A DNA stretch of 64,000 nucleotides from Mesorhizobium erdmanii USDA 3471 (GTDB lineage: Bacteria > Pseudomonadota > Alphaproteobacteria > Rhizobiales > Rhizobiaceae): NCBI RefSeq assembly GCF_000472705.1, contig NZ_AXAE01000016.1, positions 62,001-126,000 on the forward strand, in the 5' to 3' direction. Positions 37,456-45,976 of the stretch are shown here, piece by piece. The translations under genes were made by a program, and so were the position numbers. The first letter of the stretch is position 1. Every line of letters starts with the position of its first letter. A model generated the notes under the pieces. That model saw only the letters and a program-made list of their open reading frames with translations, was not told where the DNA came from and ran no database searches.

Positions 37456-38859
37456 ATGGCTAAATCGCGCGTCCAGTTCATCTGCCAGAATTGCGGCTCC
37501 GTGCATCAGCGCTGGGCCGGCAAATGCGATGCCTGCGGCGAGTGGAACACGCTGGTCGAGGAAGGCACGTCGGGTGGCATCGGTTCGGGGCCGGCCAATA
37601 CGCGCAACGCCCGCAAGGGCCGCGCCGTGGTGCTCACCACGCTTTCCGGCGAGATCGAGGATGCACCGCGCATCATCTCCGGCATCGGCGAACTCGACCG
37701 CGCCACTGGCGGCGGCTTCGTGCGCGGCTCCGCCCTTCTGGTCGGCGGCGATCCCGGTATCGGCAAGTCGACGCTTCTCACCCAGGCCGCCGCCGCTCTG
37801 GCCTCGAGAGGCCACCGCATCGTCTATGTCTCAGGCGAAGAAGCCGTCGCCCAGATCAGGCTGCGGGCGCAGCGGCTGGGTGTCGCGGATACGCCGGTGG
37901 AACTGGCAGCCGAGACCAATGTCGAGGACATTCTCGCCACGATCGCCGACGGCAAGCGCCCGGATCTGGTCATTCTCGATTCCATTCAGACGCTGTGGAC
38001 CGACCTTGCCGATTCGGCGCCGGGCACCGTCACGCAGGTGCGTGCCGCTGCCCAGGCGATGATCCGCTATGCGAAATCCACGGGTGCTGCGATCGTGCTC
38101 GTCGGCCATGTCACCAAGGAAGGCCAGATCGCCGGACCGCGCGTGGTCGAGCACATGGTCGATGCCGTGCTCTACTTCGAGGGCGAAGGTGGCCATCACT
38201 ACCGCATCCTGCGCACGGTAAAAAACCGCTTCGGGCCGACAGACGAGATCGGCGTCTTCGAAATGTCGGACAAGGGCTTGCGCGAGGTCTCCAACCCATC
38301 CGAGCTGTTCCTCGGCGAGCGGCATGCGAAATCGCCAGGCGCGGCCGTTTTCGCCGGTATGGAGGGGACGCGGCCGGTGCTGGTCGAGATCCAGGCCCTG
38401 GTGGCGCAATCCTCGCTCGGCACACCACGCCGAGCGGTGGTCGGCTGGGATGGCGCGCGGCTGTCGATGATCCTGGCGGTGCTCGAAGCCCATTGCGGCG
38501 TGCGCTTTGGCCAGCACGATGTCTATCTCAACGTTGCCGGTGGCTATCGCATCAGCGAACCGGCGGCCGATCTCGCGGTCGCCGCCGCGCTGGTTTCCTC
38601 GCTCACCGGTCTTGCCCTTCCCGCCGATTGCGTCTATTTCGGCGAAATCAGCCTTTCGGGTGCTGTGAGGCCGGTAGCGCATGCGCAGCAGCGCCTCAAG
38701 GAAGCCGAAAAGCTGGGTTTTGGTAGCGCGGTTCTGCCCTTGGGCAGCGAGGAACTTGCTGGAGGGATCGGGGCCGGCGCTTTCCAGCCCACCGAGCTTG
38801 CCGACCTCGTAGCGCGCATAGCCGGCTCACGGCGCAGCCGCGCCGACGATGAAGAGTGA
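37456..38859 (+). CDS. radA: DNA repair protein RadA
   Basis: RecA-like branch-migration helicase in recombinational repair. It has an N-terminal zinc finger with Cys10, Cys13, Cys24 and Cys27, Walker A GGDPGIGKST (Lys104), the RadA-specific KNRFGPTDEIGVF, and a C-terminal Lon-protease-like domain. 467 residues, 47 bases after dnaB. Confidence 0.96.
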   Translation: MAKSRVQFICQNCGSVHQRWAGKCDACGEWNTLVEEGTSGGIGSGPANTRNARKGRAVVLTTLSGEIEDAPRIISGIGELDRATGGGFVRGSALLVGGDPGIGKSTLLTQAAAALASRGHRIVYVSGEEAVAQIRLRAQRLGVADTPVELAAETNVEDILATIADGKRPDLVILDSIQTLWTDLADSAPGTVTQVRAAAQAMIRYAKSTGAAIVLVGHVTKEGQIAGPRVVEHMVDAVLYFEGEGGHHYRILRTVKNRFGPTDEIGVFEMSDKGLREVSNPSELFLGERHAKSPGAAVFAGMEGTRPVLVEIQALVAQSSLGTPRRAVVGWDGARLSMILAVLEAHCGVRFGQHDVYLNVAGGYRISEPAADLAVAAALVSSLTGLALPADCVYFGEISLSGAVRPVAHAQQRLKEAEKLGFGSAVLPLGSEELAGGIGAGAFQPTELADLVARIAGSRRSRADDEE

Positions 38860-38906
38860 CGCGGCTCGTCGAGCCGTGAAAAAGAGATCGGAGTGGGGCG
38901 AAAGAC

Positions 38907-39566
38907 ATGCCGATTACGCTGCTTGACGGAATCCTGGTCGGCTTCACCCTGGTCTCGGCGATGCTCGCCATGGTTCGCGGTTTCTCGCGCGAGGTCCTGT
39001 CGGTCGTCTCGTGGGCGGCGGCGGCGGCGGCGGCTTTCTTCTTCTACAAGCCGATCCTGCCCTACCTGAAGCCCTATATCGAAAATGAGAAGATCGCCAT
39101 GGCGGCCTCCGCCGGCGTCGTCTTCATCATCGCGCTGATCGTCGTCTCGGTCATCACCATGAAGCTCGCCGACTGGATCATCGATTCGCGGATCGGCGCG
39201 CTCGACCGCACGCTCGGCTTCCTCTACGGCGCCGCGCGCGGCATTCTGGTCGTGGCCGTGGCGCTTTTGTTCTTCAACTGGCTGGCTGGCGCCAAGGCGC
39301 CGGCCTGGGTCACGGATGCCAAGTCGCGGCCCTTGCTGGAACAGATCGGCGCCAAGATTGAGAACTTGCTGCCCGCCGATGCCGAAAACGCAATCCTCAA
39401 GAAGCTGAGCCCGAAAACGGGCGCCGAGACGCCCGCGGCGCCTGACGCCCCCGCCGCGGACGCACCTGCCGGCGGTGACGATGCCAATACGCCGGCTCCG
39501 GACGACAATGAAGCCGCGCCAGCAGACAACACTGCCAAGCCGGCGCCGGCAGCACCGGCAAACTGA
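38907..39566 (+). CDS. cvpA: CvpA family membrane protein
   Basis: Inner-membrane protein with four hydrophobic segments in the first 125 residues (LLDGILVGFTLVSAMLAMVRG, split over the first two). CvpA homologues lie next to purF in many bacteria and were named from colicin V production. The C-terminal 60 residues are Ala/Pro/Asp-rich and low complexity. 219 residues. It precedes purF as usual. Confidence 0.92.
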   Translation: MPITLLDGILVGFTLVSAMLAMVRGFSREVLSVVSWAAAAAAAFFFYKPILPYLKPYIENEKIAMAASAGVVFIIALIVVSVITMKLADWIIDSRIGALDRTLGFLYGAARGILVVAVALLFFNWLAGAKAPAWVTDAKSRPLLEQIGAKIENLLPADAENAILKKLSPKTGAETPAAPDAPAADAPAGGDDANTPAPDDNEAAPADNTAKPAPAAPAN

Positions 39567-39670
39567 CGCCCGAAACGGGCGCCAGGGCGGACGATGGTGT
39601 GAACGACCGCGCGGTGTGCGTTGCTTTCGACGCGTGAGCGCCTTATATGGCGATTTTAGCGGAGCTTAAG

Positions 39671-41140
39671 ATGGCAAACGCAGACGACGTGCTTTCCGCC
39701 GAGGCCGACGACCACTTCCACGACGAATGCGGCGTGTTCGGCATTTTTGGCCGGCAGGATGCGGCAGCGATCGTCACGCTCGGTCTGCATGCACTGCAGC
39801 ATCGCGGCCAGGAAGCGGCCGGCATCGTTTCCTACGACGGCACCCAGTTCCATGTCGAACGCCATGTCGGCCTGATCGGCGACACCTTCACCAAGCAGCG
39901 CGTCATCGACAGCCTGCAAGGCAACCGCGCCATCGGCCATACGCGCTACGCCACGACAGGCGGCGCCGGCATGCGCAACATCCAGCCCTTCTTCGCCGAA
40001 CTCGCCGATGGCGGCTTTGCCGTCGCCCACAACGGCAACCTCACCAACGCCATGACGGTGCAGCGCGCGCTTCAGAAGCAGGGTGCGATCTTCTCCTCCA
40101 CCTCCGACACCGAGACGCTTTTGCACCTGGTTGCGACCAGCAAGGAGCGTGACCTCAACTCGCGCTTCATCGACGCGGTGCGGCAGGTCGAAGGCGCCTT
40201 CTCGCTGGTGGCGATGACGGCCAAGAAGATGATCGGCTGCCGCGATCCGCTCGGCATCCGCCCGCTGGTGCTGGGCGATCTCGACGGCGCCTGGATCCTC
40301 GCCTCCGAGACCTGCGCGCTCGACATCATCGGCGCGCGTTTCGTGCGCGACCTGAAGCCCGGCGAGATGGTCGTCGTCACCTCCAAGGGCATTGAAAGCC
40401 TGTTCCCGTTCGAGCCGCAGAAGACACGCTTCTGCATCTTCGAGTATGTCTATTTCGCGCGGCCGGATTCCTCGGTCGAAGGCCGCAACGTCTACGAAGT
40501 GCGCAAACGCATCGGCGCCGAACTGGCGCAGGAAAATCCCGTCGAGGCCGACATCGTCGTGCCGGTGCCGGACTCGGGCACCCCGGCGGCAATCGGCTTT
40601 AGCCAAGCTGCCGGCATTCCCTTCGAGCTCGGCATCATCCGCAACCACTATGTCGGCCGCACCTTCATCCAGCCGGGCGATTCGATCCGCCATATGGGCG
40701 TCAAGCTGAAGCACAACGCCAACCGCCGGATGATCGAAGGCAAGCGCGTGGTTCTGGTCGACGATTCGATCGTGCGCGGCACCACCAGCCAGAAGATCGT
40801 GCAGATGGTGCGCGATGCCGGCGCCAAGGAAGTTCATATGCGCATCGCCTCGCCGCCGACCAGCGCCTCCTGCTTCTATGGCGTCGATACGCCGGAGAAG
40901 TCGAAGCTCTTGGCTTCGCGCATGTCGGTGGAAGAGATGGCCGAGTTCATCCGCGTCGATTCGCTCGGTTTCCTGTCGATCAATGGCCTCTACCGCGCCG
41001 TCGGCGAAGCGAGCCGCAATGACGACCAACCGCAGTTCTGCGACGCCTGCTTCACCGGCCAGTATCCGACCCGCCTGCTCGACTTCGAAGGCCACGACAA
41101 TGTGCGCACGCTGTCGCTGCTGGCGACGAGCGGGACGTAG
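39671..41140 (+). CDS. purF: Amidophosphoribosyltransferase
   Basis: Committed step of purine synthesis: PRPP plus glutamine gives phosphoribosylamine. The glutaminase nucleophile Cys20 in ECGVFGIF is exposed by removing a 19-residue propeptide when the ATG at 39671 is used, which has GGAG six bases upstream. RYATTGG and NGNLTN are glutaminase residues. VVLVDDSIVRGTT is the PRPP-binding loop. A start at 39647 would add eight residues. Confidence 0.96.
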   Translation: MANADDVLSAEADDHFHDECGVFGIFGRQDAAAIVTLGLHALQHRGQEAAGIVSYDGTQFHVERHVGLIGDTFTKQRVIDSLQGNRAIGHTRYATTGGAGMRNIQPFFAELADGGFAVAHNGNLTNAMTVQRALQKQGAIFSSTSDTETLLHLVATSKERDLNSRFIDAVRQVEGAFSLVAMTAKKMIGCRDPLGIRPLVLGDLDGAWILASETCALDIIGARFVRDLKPGEMVVVTSKGIESLFPFEPQKTRFCIFEYVYFARPDSSVEGRNVYEVRKRIGAELAQENPVEADIVVPVPDSGTPAAIGFSQAAGIPFELGIIRNHYVGRTFIQPGDSIRHMGVKLKHNANRRMIEGKRVVLVDDSIVRGTTSQKIVQMVRDAGAKEVHMRIASPPTSASCFYGVDTPEKSKLLASRMSVEEMAEFIRVDSLGFLSINGLYRAVGEASRNDDQPQFCDACFTGQYPTRLLDFEGHDNVRTLSLLATSGT

Positions 41141-41188
41141 GATTGCCGGCCTGTCATTCGCCCGAGCCAGATTTCCGGAATCCATAGC

Positions 41189-41929
41189 ATGACCCTCGAC
41201 CTTACCGGCCGCGTTGCGGTCGTCACCGGCGCCTCGCGCGGCATCGGCTATTTCATCGCCAGGGAACTGGCCGCCGCCGGCGCGCACGTCATTGCGGTGG
41301 CACGCACGGTCGGTGGGCTGGAAGAACTCGACGACCAGATCAAGGCTGCCGGCGGCCAGGCGACGCTGGTGCCGCTCGATCTCGCCGACATGGCCGGCAT
41401 CGATCGGCTGGGCGGCGCCATCCACGAGCGCTGGGGCAAGCTCGACATTCTCGTCGCCAATGCCGGCGTGCTCGGCGTCATCTCGCCGATCGGCCATGTC
41501 GAGGCAAAAACCTTCGAGAAGGTGATGACCATCAACGTCACCTCGACCTGGCGGCTGATCCGCTCGGTCGACCCGCTGCTGCGGCTCTCGGACGCCGGCC
41601 GGGCCATCATCCTGTCGTCCAACGTGGCCCATTCGGCGCGCGCCTTCTGGGCGCCCTACGCGGCATCGAAGGCGGCGGTCGAGACGATGATGCGCTCCTG
41701 GGCGCACGAGACGCAAAGCCTGCCGCTGCGCGTCAACGCCGCCGACCCCGGCGCCACCCGCACCGCCATGCGGGCTCAGGCCATACCCGGAGAGGATCGC
41801 GAGACGCTGCCGCATCCCCAAGACATCGCCAGGCACATCGTGCCTTTGGCCAGCCCGGAGCTGAAAGAGACCGGACTGATCTTCCAGGCCAAGCACAATC
41901 GCTTCGTCGCCTACAGGCAGCCCGAATAG
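41189..41929 (+). CDS. SDR family oxidoreductase
   Basis: Short-chain dehydrogenase/reductase with TGASRGIGYFIA for the cofactor, NAGVLG, a catalytic Ser region IILSSNVAHSAR and Tyr-x-x-x-Lys in PYAASKAA. 246 residues. Substrate cannot be read from sequence. Starts 48 bases after purF on the same strand and may be co-transcribed with it. Confidence 0.9.
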   Translation: MTLDLTGRVAVVTGASRGIGYFIARELAAAGAHVIAVARTVGGLEELDDQIKAAGGQATLVPLDLADMAGIDRLGGAIHERWGKLDILVANAGVLGVISPIGHVEAKTFEKVMTINVTSTWRLIRSVDPLLRLSDAGRAIILSSNVAHSARAFWAPYAASKAAVETMMRSWAHETQSLPLRVNAADPGATRTAMRAQAIPGEDRETLPHPQDIARHIVPLASPELKETGLIFQAKHNRFVAYRQPE

Positions 41930-42057
41930 ACCCGCGCATCAGTTTTTGCCCGCTCCCCGACCGGGCTCTCCACATTTGAGTGGCACGCGCGAGGGATTAA
42001 AAGCGCCTCCGGCTACGTTTCTCCTGACGTAGGACATTTGAAAACCGGAGGACCGAT

Positions 42058-42699
42058 ATGGGTAGACTTCTTCTCGTTGGCGCCACCGCCGTTGTGGCCG
42101 CTCTCGGCGCGACAGCCGGTGTAGCCGTTTCCCAAGATGCCAAGATGAGTTTCTTCGTCACCAGTGTCGGCTCCGGCAAGGGTGCCGATCTCGGTGGCCT
42201 GAAAGGCGCCGACGCGCATTGCGCTTCGCTGGCCGAAGCCGCCGGCGTCACCGGCAAGAGCTGGGCCGCCTACCTCTCGACCAGTGCCGAGGATGCCCGC
42301 GACCGTATCGGCAAAGGCCCTTGGTTCAACGCCAAGGGCGAGAAAATCGCCGACGATGTCGCCTCGTTGCACGGCAACGCCAATGGCATCACCAAGCAGA
42401 CGGCTCTGACCGAGAAGGGCGAAGTGGTCAATGGGCGCGGTGACACGCCAAATCGGCACGACATGCTGACGGGCTCGAAGCCCGACGGCACCAGGATCGC
42501 CGACCAGACCTGCGGCGACTGGACGATGAGCGGCGCCGAAGGGGCGGCGATGATGGGCCATCATGATCGCACCGGCCTTGACGATTCGGCGGCGGCGAAG
42601 TCGTGGAATTCCTCCCATGCTTCGCGGGGCGGCTGCAGCCAGGAGGCACTGAAGGGTACCGGCGGCGACGGCCTGTTCTATTGTTTTGCGACTGACTGA
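42058..42699 (+). CDS. Secreted lectin-like (endostatin/C-type-lectin fold) protein
   Basis: 213-residue exported protein. The N-terminal 26 residues look like a signal peptide (cleaved near AVSQ). The rest resembles the endostatin/C-type-lectin-like fold found in secreted rhizobial proteins: KGADLGGLKGADAHC, SWAAYLSTS, DRIGKGPWFNAKG, TCGDWTMSG and a last GGDGLFYCF. Four Cys could make two disulfides. Ligand unknown. It is an orphan unit between an SDR gene and a small hypothetical gene. Confidence 0.72.
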   Translation: MGRLLLVGATAVVAALGATAGVAVSQDAKMSFFVTSVGSGKGADLGGLKGADAHCASLAEAAGVTGKSWAAYLSTSAEDARDRIGKGPWFNAKGEKIADDVASLHGNANGITKQTALTEKGEVVNGRGDTPNRHDMLTGSKPDGTRIADQTCGDWTMSGAEGAAMMGHHDRTGLDDSAAAKSWNSSHASRGGCSQEALKGTGGDGLFYCFATD

Positions 42700-42732
42700 G
42701 CAGCGTTGCCTGGCTCCTAAATCCAATATAGG

Positions 42733-42752
42733 TGATCACGCGGCTGTGATCA
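42733..42752. repeat. Short palindrome after the lectin-like gene
   Basis: TGATCAC, loop GCGGCT, GTGATCA: a perfect 7-bp stem, but with no T-tract. Could be a weak hairpin protecting the 3' end or a protein-binding site. Confidence 0.35.
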
Positions 42753-42863
42753 GAGCGGAAAAGGCTGCCCTCCTGCCATGCTTTCGTCGTTTCCGTAGAG
42801 TTGGTAGGATCATAGCGACTCCATAACAACAAGCGCCCGGCTGGGCAGAACAAGGACATCCCC

Positions 42864-43082
42864 ATGGCTACGACCGCAGCGTTGGTCTGGTATCTGGTAA
42901 TCGCCGGCCCGCAGGGCGGCATGGTGGTGCTGCCCAGCACCTTCGACAAGCGCGAGCAGTGCACCGCCGCCATCACCGAATATCAGAAGCAGCCGACACC
43001 GACCGGCTGGTCGGTGCAATGCGTGCCGAGCGCCTCGCCTTTCACCGATGAGGGCGACGCCGAGCAGCCGTCGGCGCAGTAA
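42864..43082 (+). CDS. Small hypothetical protein
   Basis: 72 residues with a hydrophobic N-terminus (ALVWYLVIAGPQGGMVVLP) that may be a signal or membrane segment, a Cys in REQCTAAI and another in VQCVPS. AAGGAC lies ahead of the ATG. Looks like a small secreted or periplasmic protein common in Rhizobiales. No function is assigned. Confidence 0.55.
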   Translation: MATTAALVWYLVIAGPQGGMVVLPSTFDKREQCTAAITEYQKQPTPTGWSVQCVPSASPFTDEGDAEQPSAQ

Positions 43083-43113
43083 GCATCCGTTGCCGAAGCC
43101 GTAGAGACACCCG

Positions 43114-43138
43114 ATCTCCCCTCTCGTGGGGGAGATCG
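43114..43138. repeat. Palindromic hairpin between convergent genes
   Basis: GATCTCCCC, loop TCTCGTG, GGGGAGATC. Sits just before the osmC-like stop and after the small hypothetical gene. Resembles intergenic palindromes dispersed in rhizobial genomes, but that was not checked. Confidence 0.45.
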
Positions 43139-43143
43139 CAACT

Positions 43144-43650
43144 TCAGCGCCGGGCGCTCACGGTCAATTCCGGCTTCTGGTTGATGGTCTGGAACACCAC
43201 ACAGTAGCGTTCGGTCAGCTTCAGCAACGAATCGATGCGCTCCTGCGGTTCGTCCGTATCGAGAGCGAAATTGAGCCGGATGGCACGAAATCCGACCGGC
43301 GCATCCCTGGCAACACCGAGCGTGCCGCGAAAATCGAGATCGCCTTCGGCTTCCACCGTGGCGGCACCGAGCTTGAACTCGAGCGCCGTCGCCACCGCCT
43401 TCAACGTCACGCCGGCACAGGCCACCAGTGCTTCCAGCAACATGTCGCCCGAGCAGAGTTCAAGCCCCGAGCCACCTGTCGCCGGATGCAGACCGGCGAT
43501 GGCGATCGCCCTGCCCGTCTCGACCTTGCAGGCGACCGACTGGTCGTCGATCGAGCCTCGCGCCTTCAACGTGATCAGCGCCTGCGAAGCGTCGTCGCGA
43601 TAGGCCTGCTTCAACGGCGCCTGCATGGCTTTGAGTTCGGTTGCGTCCAT
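43144..43650 (-). CDS. OsmC family protein
   Basis: Thiol-dependent peroxide-reducing OsmC/Ohr-type protein of 168 residues. The two Cys in SGLELCSGDMLLEALVACAG fit the catalytic positions, with the Cys in VACAG on the central helix. Best placed among OsmC-like rather than Ohr proteins. Reduction of organic hydroperoxides is likely but untested. It is a single-gene unit. Confidence 0.85.
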   Translation of the reverse strand: MDATELKAMQAPLKQAYRDDASQALITLKARGSIDDQSVACKVETGRAIAIAGLHPATGGSGLELCSGDMLLEALVACAGVTLKAVATALEFKLGAATVEAEGDLDFRGTLGVARDAPVGFRAIRLNFALDTDEPQERIDSLLKLTERYCVVFQTINQKPELTVSARR

Positions 43651-43880
43651 TTCGTCGCCTCTTTCGCTTTGCGGCCAGCGAGCAGCGTGGCTTCGTCAAA
43701 TATAACTGCCAATCGCATTCTGGAAGCAAGCTCGTAATTCCTGCCCCAACGCAAGCCCAGGGCTGGCGTAGCGCTGTGTCGAGTTTCCCCCGTATAGCTG
43801 GGAGCCGAGGCTAGATTTCCTGGAGTCCTCGCGTTGCTCCTGTCGTATTCCTGTCGCTCCCGCACTTTTGGTCCGCACCC

Positions 43881-44768
43881 ATGGCCGATGTTGCCATTCT
43901 CGAAACACGCGAAAGGGTTCTCGCCGGAATCCTGTTGACCGGTGCGGCCTATCTCTTGTTTTCGACGCAGGACGCCTCGATCAAGCTGCTGGTGACCGGG
44001 ATGACGGTCTGGCAGATCATGTTCTTCCGCAGCATCACCATTTTGAGCGCCTGCGCGGCGATCGGCGGGCGACAGCTGTTCGCCGACACGGTGCGCTTGC
44101 CGATCGTGCGGCCAATGCTGGTGCGCAGCGCTTTCACGCTCGCCGCCTGGCTCTGTTACTACAACGCCGCCCGCAGCCTGCAGCTCGCCGAACTGACGAC
44201 TGTGTATTACGCGGCGCCAATCATCGTCACCGTGCTGTCGGTGTTCCTGCTCGGCGAAAAGGTGCCGATGCTGCGCTGGCTGGCGGTCCTGATCGGCTTT
44301 GTCGGTGTCTTCGTCGCTTGCGACCCGACCCATCTCGGTCTGTCCGTGCCTGTGCTGCTGGTTCTGGCGGCCGCGCTTTTGTGGGCCATCGCCGTCGTGC
44401 TCCTGCGCAAGACAGCGCTTGCCGAACGCTCGATGATCCAGCTGCTCCTCAACAATTTCTATTTCCTGGTGTTTTCGGCGGTGCCGGCAATGTTGTGGTG
44501 GCATACGCCCGATCTGAGCCAGTTGCTGCTGCTCGCCAGCGTCGGCGCGCTCGGCGGCCTGGCGCAATATCTGCTCTTCGAAGGCATGAAACGGACGCCG
44601 GCATCGATCCTCGCGCCGCTTGAATATAGTTCGCTGTTGTGGGCGTTCGCACTTGGCTTTGCGATCTGGGGCGACGTACCGCGCCGCGAAGTGTTTCTCG
44701 GCGCCGCGCTGATCATCGCCGCCGGGCTGCTGATCGTCGGCGGCGAGCATTTCCGCAAGCGGCTGTGA
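43881..44768 (+). CDS. EamA-type DMT transporter
   Basis: Ten-helix drug/metabolite transporter made of two EamA repeats. 295 residues. The first repeat has ITILSACAAIGG and LTTVYYAAPIIVTVLSVF, the second ILAPLEYSSLLWAFALGF. Substrate unknown. It lies 60 bases upstream of a second DMT gene of the same strand. Confidence 0.88.
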   Translation: MADVAILETRERVLAGILLTGAAYLLFSTQDASIKLLVTGMTVWQIMFFRSITILSACAAIGGRQLFADTVRLPIVRPMLVRSAFTLAAWLCYYNAARSLQLAELTTVYYAAPIIVTVLSVFLLGEKVPMLRWLAVLIGFVGVFVACDPTHLGLSVPVLLVLAAALLWAIAVVLLRKTALAERSMIQLLLNNFYFLVFSAVPAMLWWHTPDLSQLLLLASVGALGGLAQYLLFEGMKRTPASILAPLEYSSLLWAFALGFAIWGDVPRREVFLGAALIIAAGLLIVGGEHFRKRL

Positions 44769-44828
44769 TGTGTATGGCGCTTGCTGCTGACACTACGATG
44801 TCAGGACGGGGCGGCGTAGGGTGTCGGC

Positions 44829-45737
44829 ATGACTGACATGACGGCCACCCCAGCGGAAACCACCGAACGCACGCTTGGCATCATACTGGTGTCGTCGTCG
44901 GCGGCGGTGTTCGGCCTGACCGGTGTACTGACCAAGTCGATCCACGCCGATCCGCTGACGATCACCTGCTGGCGTGGCTTTGTCGGCTCGATCCTGATCA
45001 GCCTCTATGTGCTGTGGCGCCGCCACCGCTCGAGCAACCGCGACACGCTGCGGCTTGGCTGGCGCGGCTGGCTGCTGGCGGCGGAAGGCGCGCTGGCCAG
45101 CATCGCCTTCATCTCGGCGTTCAAATTCACCTACGTCGCCAATGTCGCGGTCATCTACGCAACGTCCCCCTTCATTGCCGCCCTGCTGGCCTGGGCGCTG
45201 GTGCGCGAACCTTTTCGCCTGCAAACGATGCTCGCGGCCGCCGTGTCGCTGTGCGGCGTAACCATCATGGTCTGGTCGGGCTTCGGCACCGGCAATCTGT
45301 TCGGCGACGGGTTGGCGCTGCTGATGACGGCCGGCAGCGCGCTCTACATGATCATGGTGCGCGCCTTCCGCGACACGCCGGTGGTGTGGGCCGGCGCGGT
45401 TTCGGCCTTTCTGTTGTTCATTCTCGGCTGGTTCGTCACCGATCCCTTGGCGGTCTCGGCCAGGGATGCCGTTCTGCTCGTCACTTTCGGCGGGTCGTTC
45501 GCGCTGGCTTCGATCCTGTGGACGGAGGGCGCGAGGCTTATCCCGGCACCTGAATCCGGCCTGCTCGGCTCAGCGGAAGTGCCGTTCGCGATCCTGTTTG
45601 CCTTCCTGTTCCTGGCCGAGATACCGCCCGTCGCCAGTATGGTCGGCGGCGCCATCGTGCTCTGCGCGGTTTTCGCCCATGCAGGTCGCGACTGGCTGGT
45701 GGCCCGCTCCCAAGGCGCAGCGCCAAATATTTCTTAA
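44829..45737 (+). CDS. EamA-type DMT transporter (second)
   Basis: 302-residue ten-helix transporter with two EamA repeats: FKFTYVANVAVIYATSPFIA is in the first and RLIPAPESGLLGSAEVPFAI in the second, the classic family segment. Substrate not evident. Sister of the preceding gene and probably in one transcript with it. The first overlapping hairpin of the 3' flank begins about 50 bases downstream. Confidence 0.88.
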   Translation: MTDMTATPAETTERTLGIILVSSSAAVFGLTGVLTKSIHADPLTITCWRGFVGSILISLYVLWRRHRSSNRDTLRLGWRGWLLAAEGALASIAFISAFKFTYVANVAVIYATSPFIAALLAWALVREPFRLQTMLAAAVSLCGVTIMVWSGFGTGNLFGDGLALLMTAGSALYMIMVRAFRDTPVVWAGAVSAFLLFILGWFVTDPLAVSARDAVLLVTFGGSFALASILWTEGARLIPAPESGLLGSAEVPFAILFAFLFLAEIPPVASMVGGAIVLCAVFAHAGRDWLVARSQGAAPNIS

Positions 45738-45749
45738 AAAAGTGACACA

Positions 45750-45866
45750 GTCACGGAACCATCATCGCGGTCAGGCATTATTGGTGCGACGGGCCACCCC
45801 CAAGTCCCCCCAAACCCCTCGGCCCGTCCTACTCCCAAGCCGACCGCAAGGTCGGCTTTTTCTTTG
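45750..45866 (+). ncRNA. Candidate small regulatory RNA with a C-rich hairpin loop
   Basis: Between the DMT gene and the convergent LysR gene. A perfect 8-bp stem GACGGGCC (45788-45795) / GGCCCGTC (45821-45828) closes a 25-base loop made of C runs (ACCCCC, TCCCCCC, CCCCTC). An unpaired CTACTCCCAA follows and then a strong terminator (45839-45861). This arrangement, with unpaired C-rich segments able to bind ribosome-binding sites and a U-tail for Hfq, is typical of rhizobial trans-acting sRNAs and recalls MmgR/alpha-r8-type RNAs, from memory. The 5' end is a guess. No clean promoter was found. Confidence 0.55.
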
Positions 45867-45942
45867 CTAAATGGGCCCGACCGCAAGGTCGGCTTTTTCT
45901 TTGCTAGAAGGGCCCGACCGCAAGGTCGGCTTTTTCTTTGCT
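45839..45942 (+). terminator. Three tandem 37-bp terminator units
   Basis: Each unit has CCGACC, a GCAA loop, GGTCGG, then CTTTTTCTTTGCT. Units begin at 45840, 45877 and 45914, exactly 37 bases apart and almost identical. The first has an extra G-C pair at the base of the stem. They lie at the 3' side of the candidate sRNA, between convergent genes. Confidence 0.85.
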
Positions 45943-45976
45943 CAGGCCTGGACGGGAGATGGAGGGGGCCGTGATT

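Noticed and set aside
39656..41896. A 746-codon open frame on the minus strand opposite purF and the SDR gene
   Set aside because: It lies antisense to two clear genes, lacks domains and has the composition of a high-GC shadow frame.
45839..45942. Tandem repeats as a CRISPR array
   Set aside because: Units are directly adjacent with near-identical sequence throughout. No variable spacers. Each unit is a terminator hairpin with T-tract.
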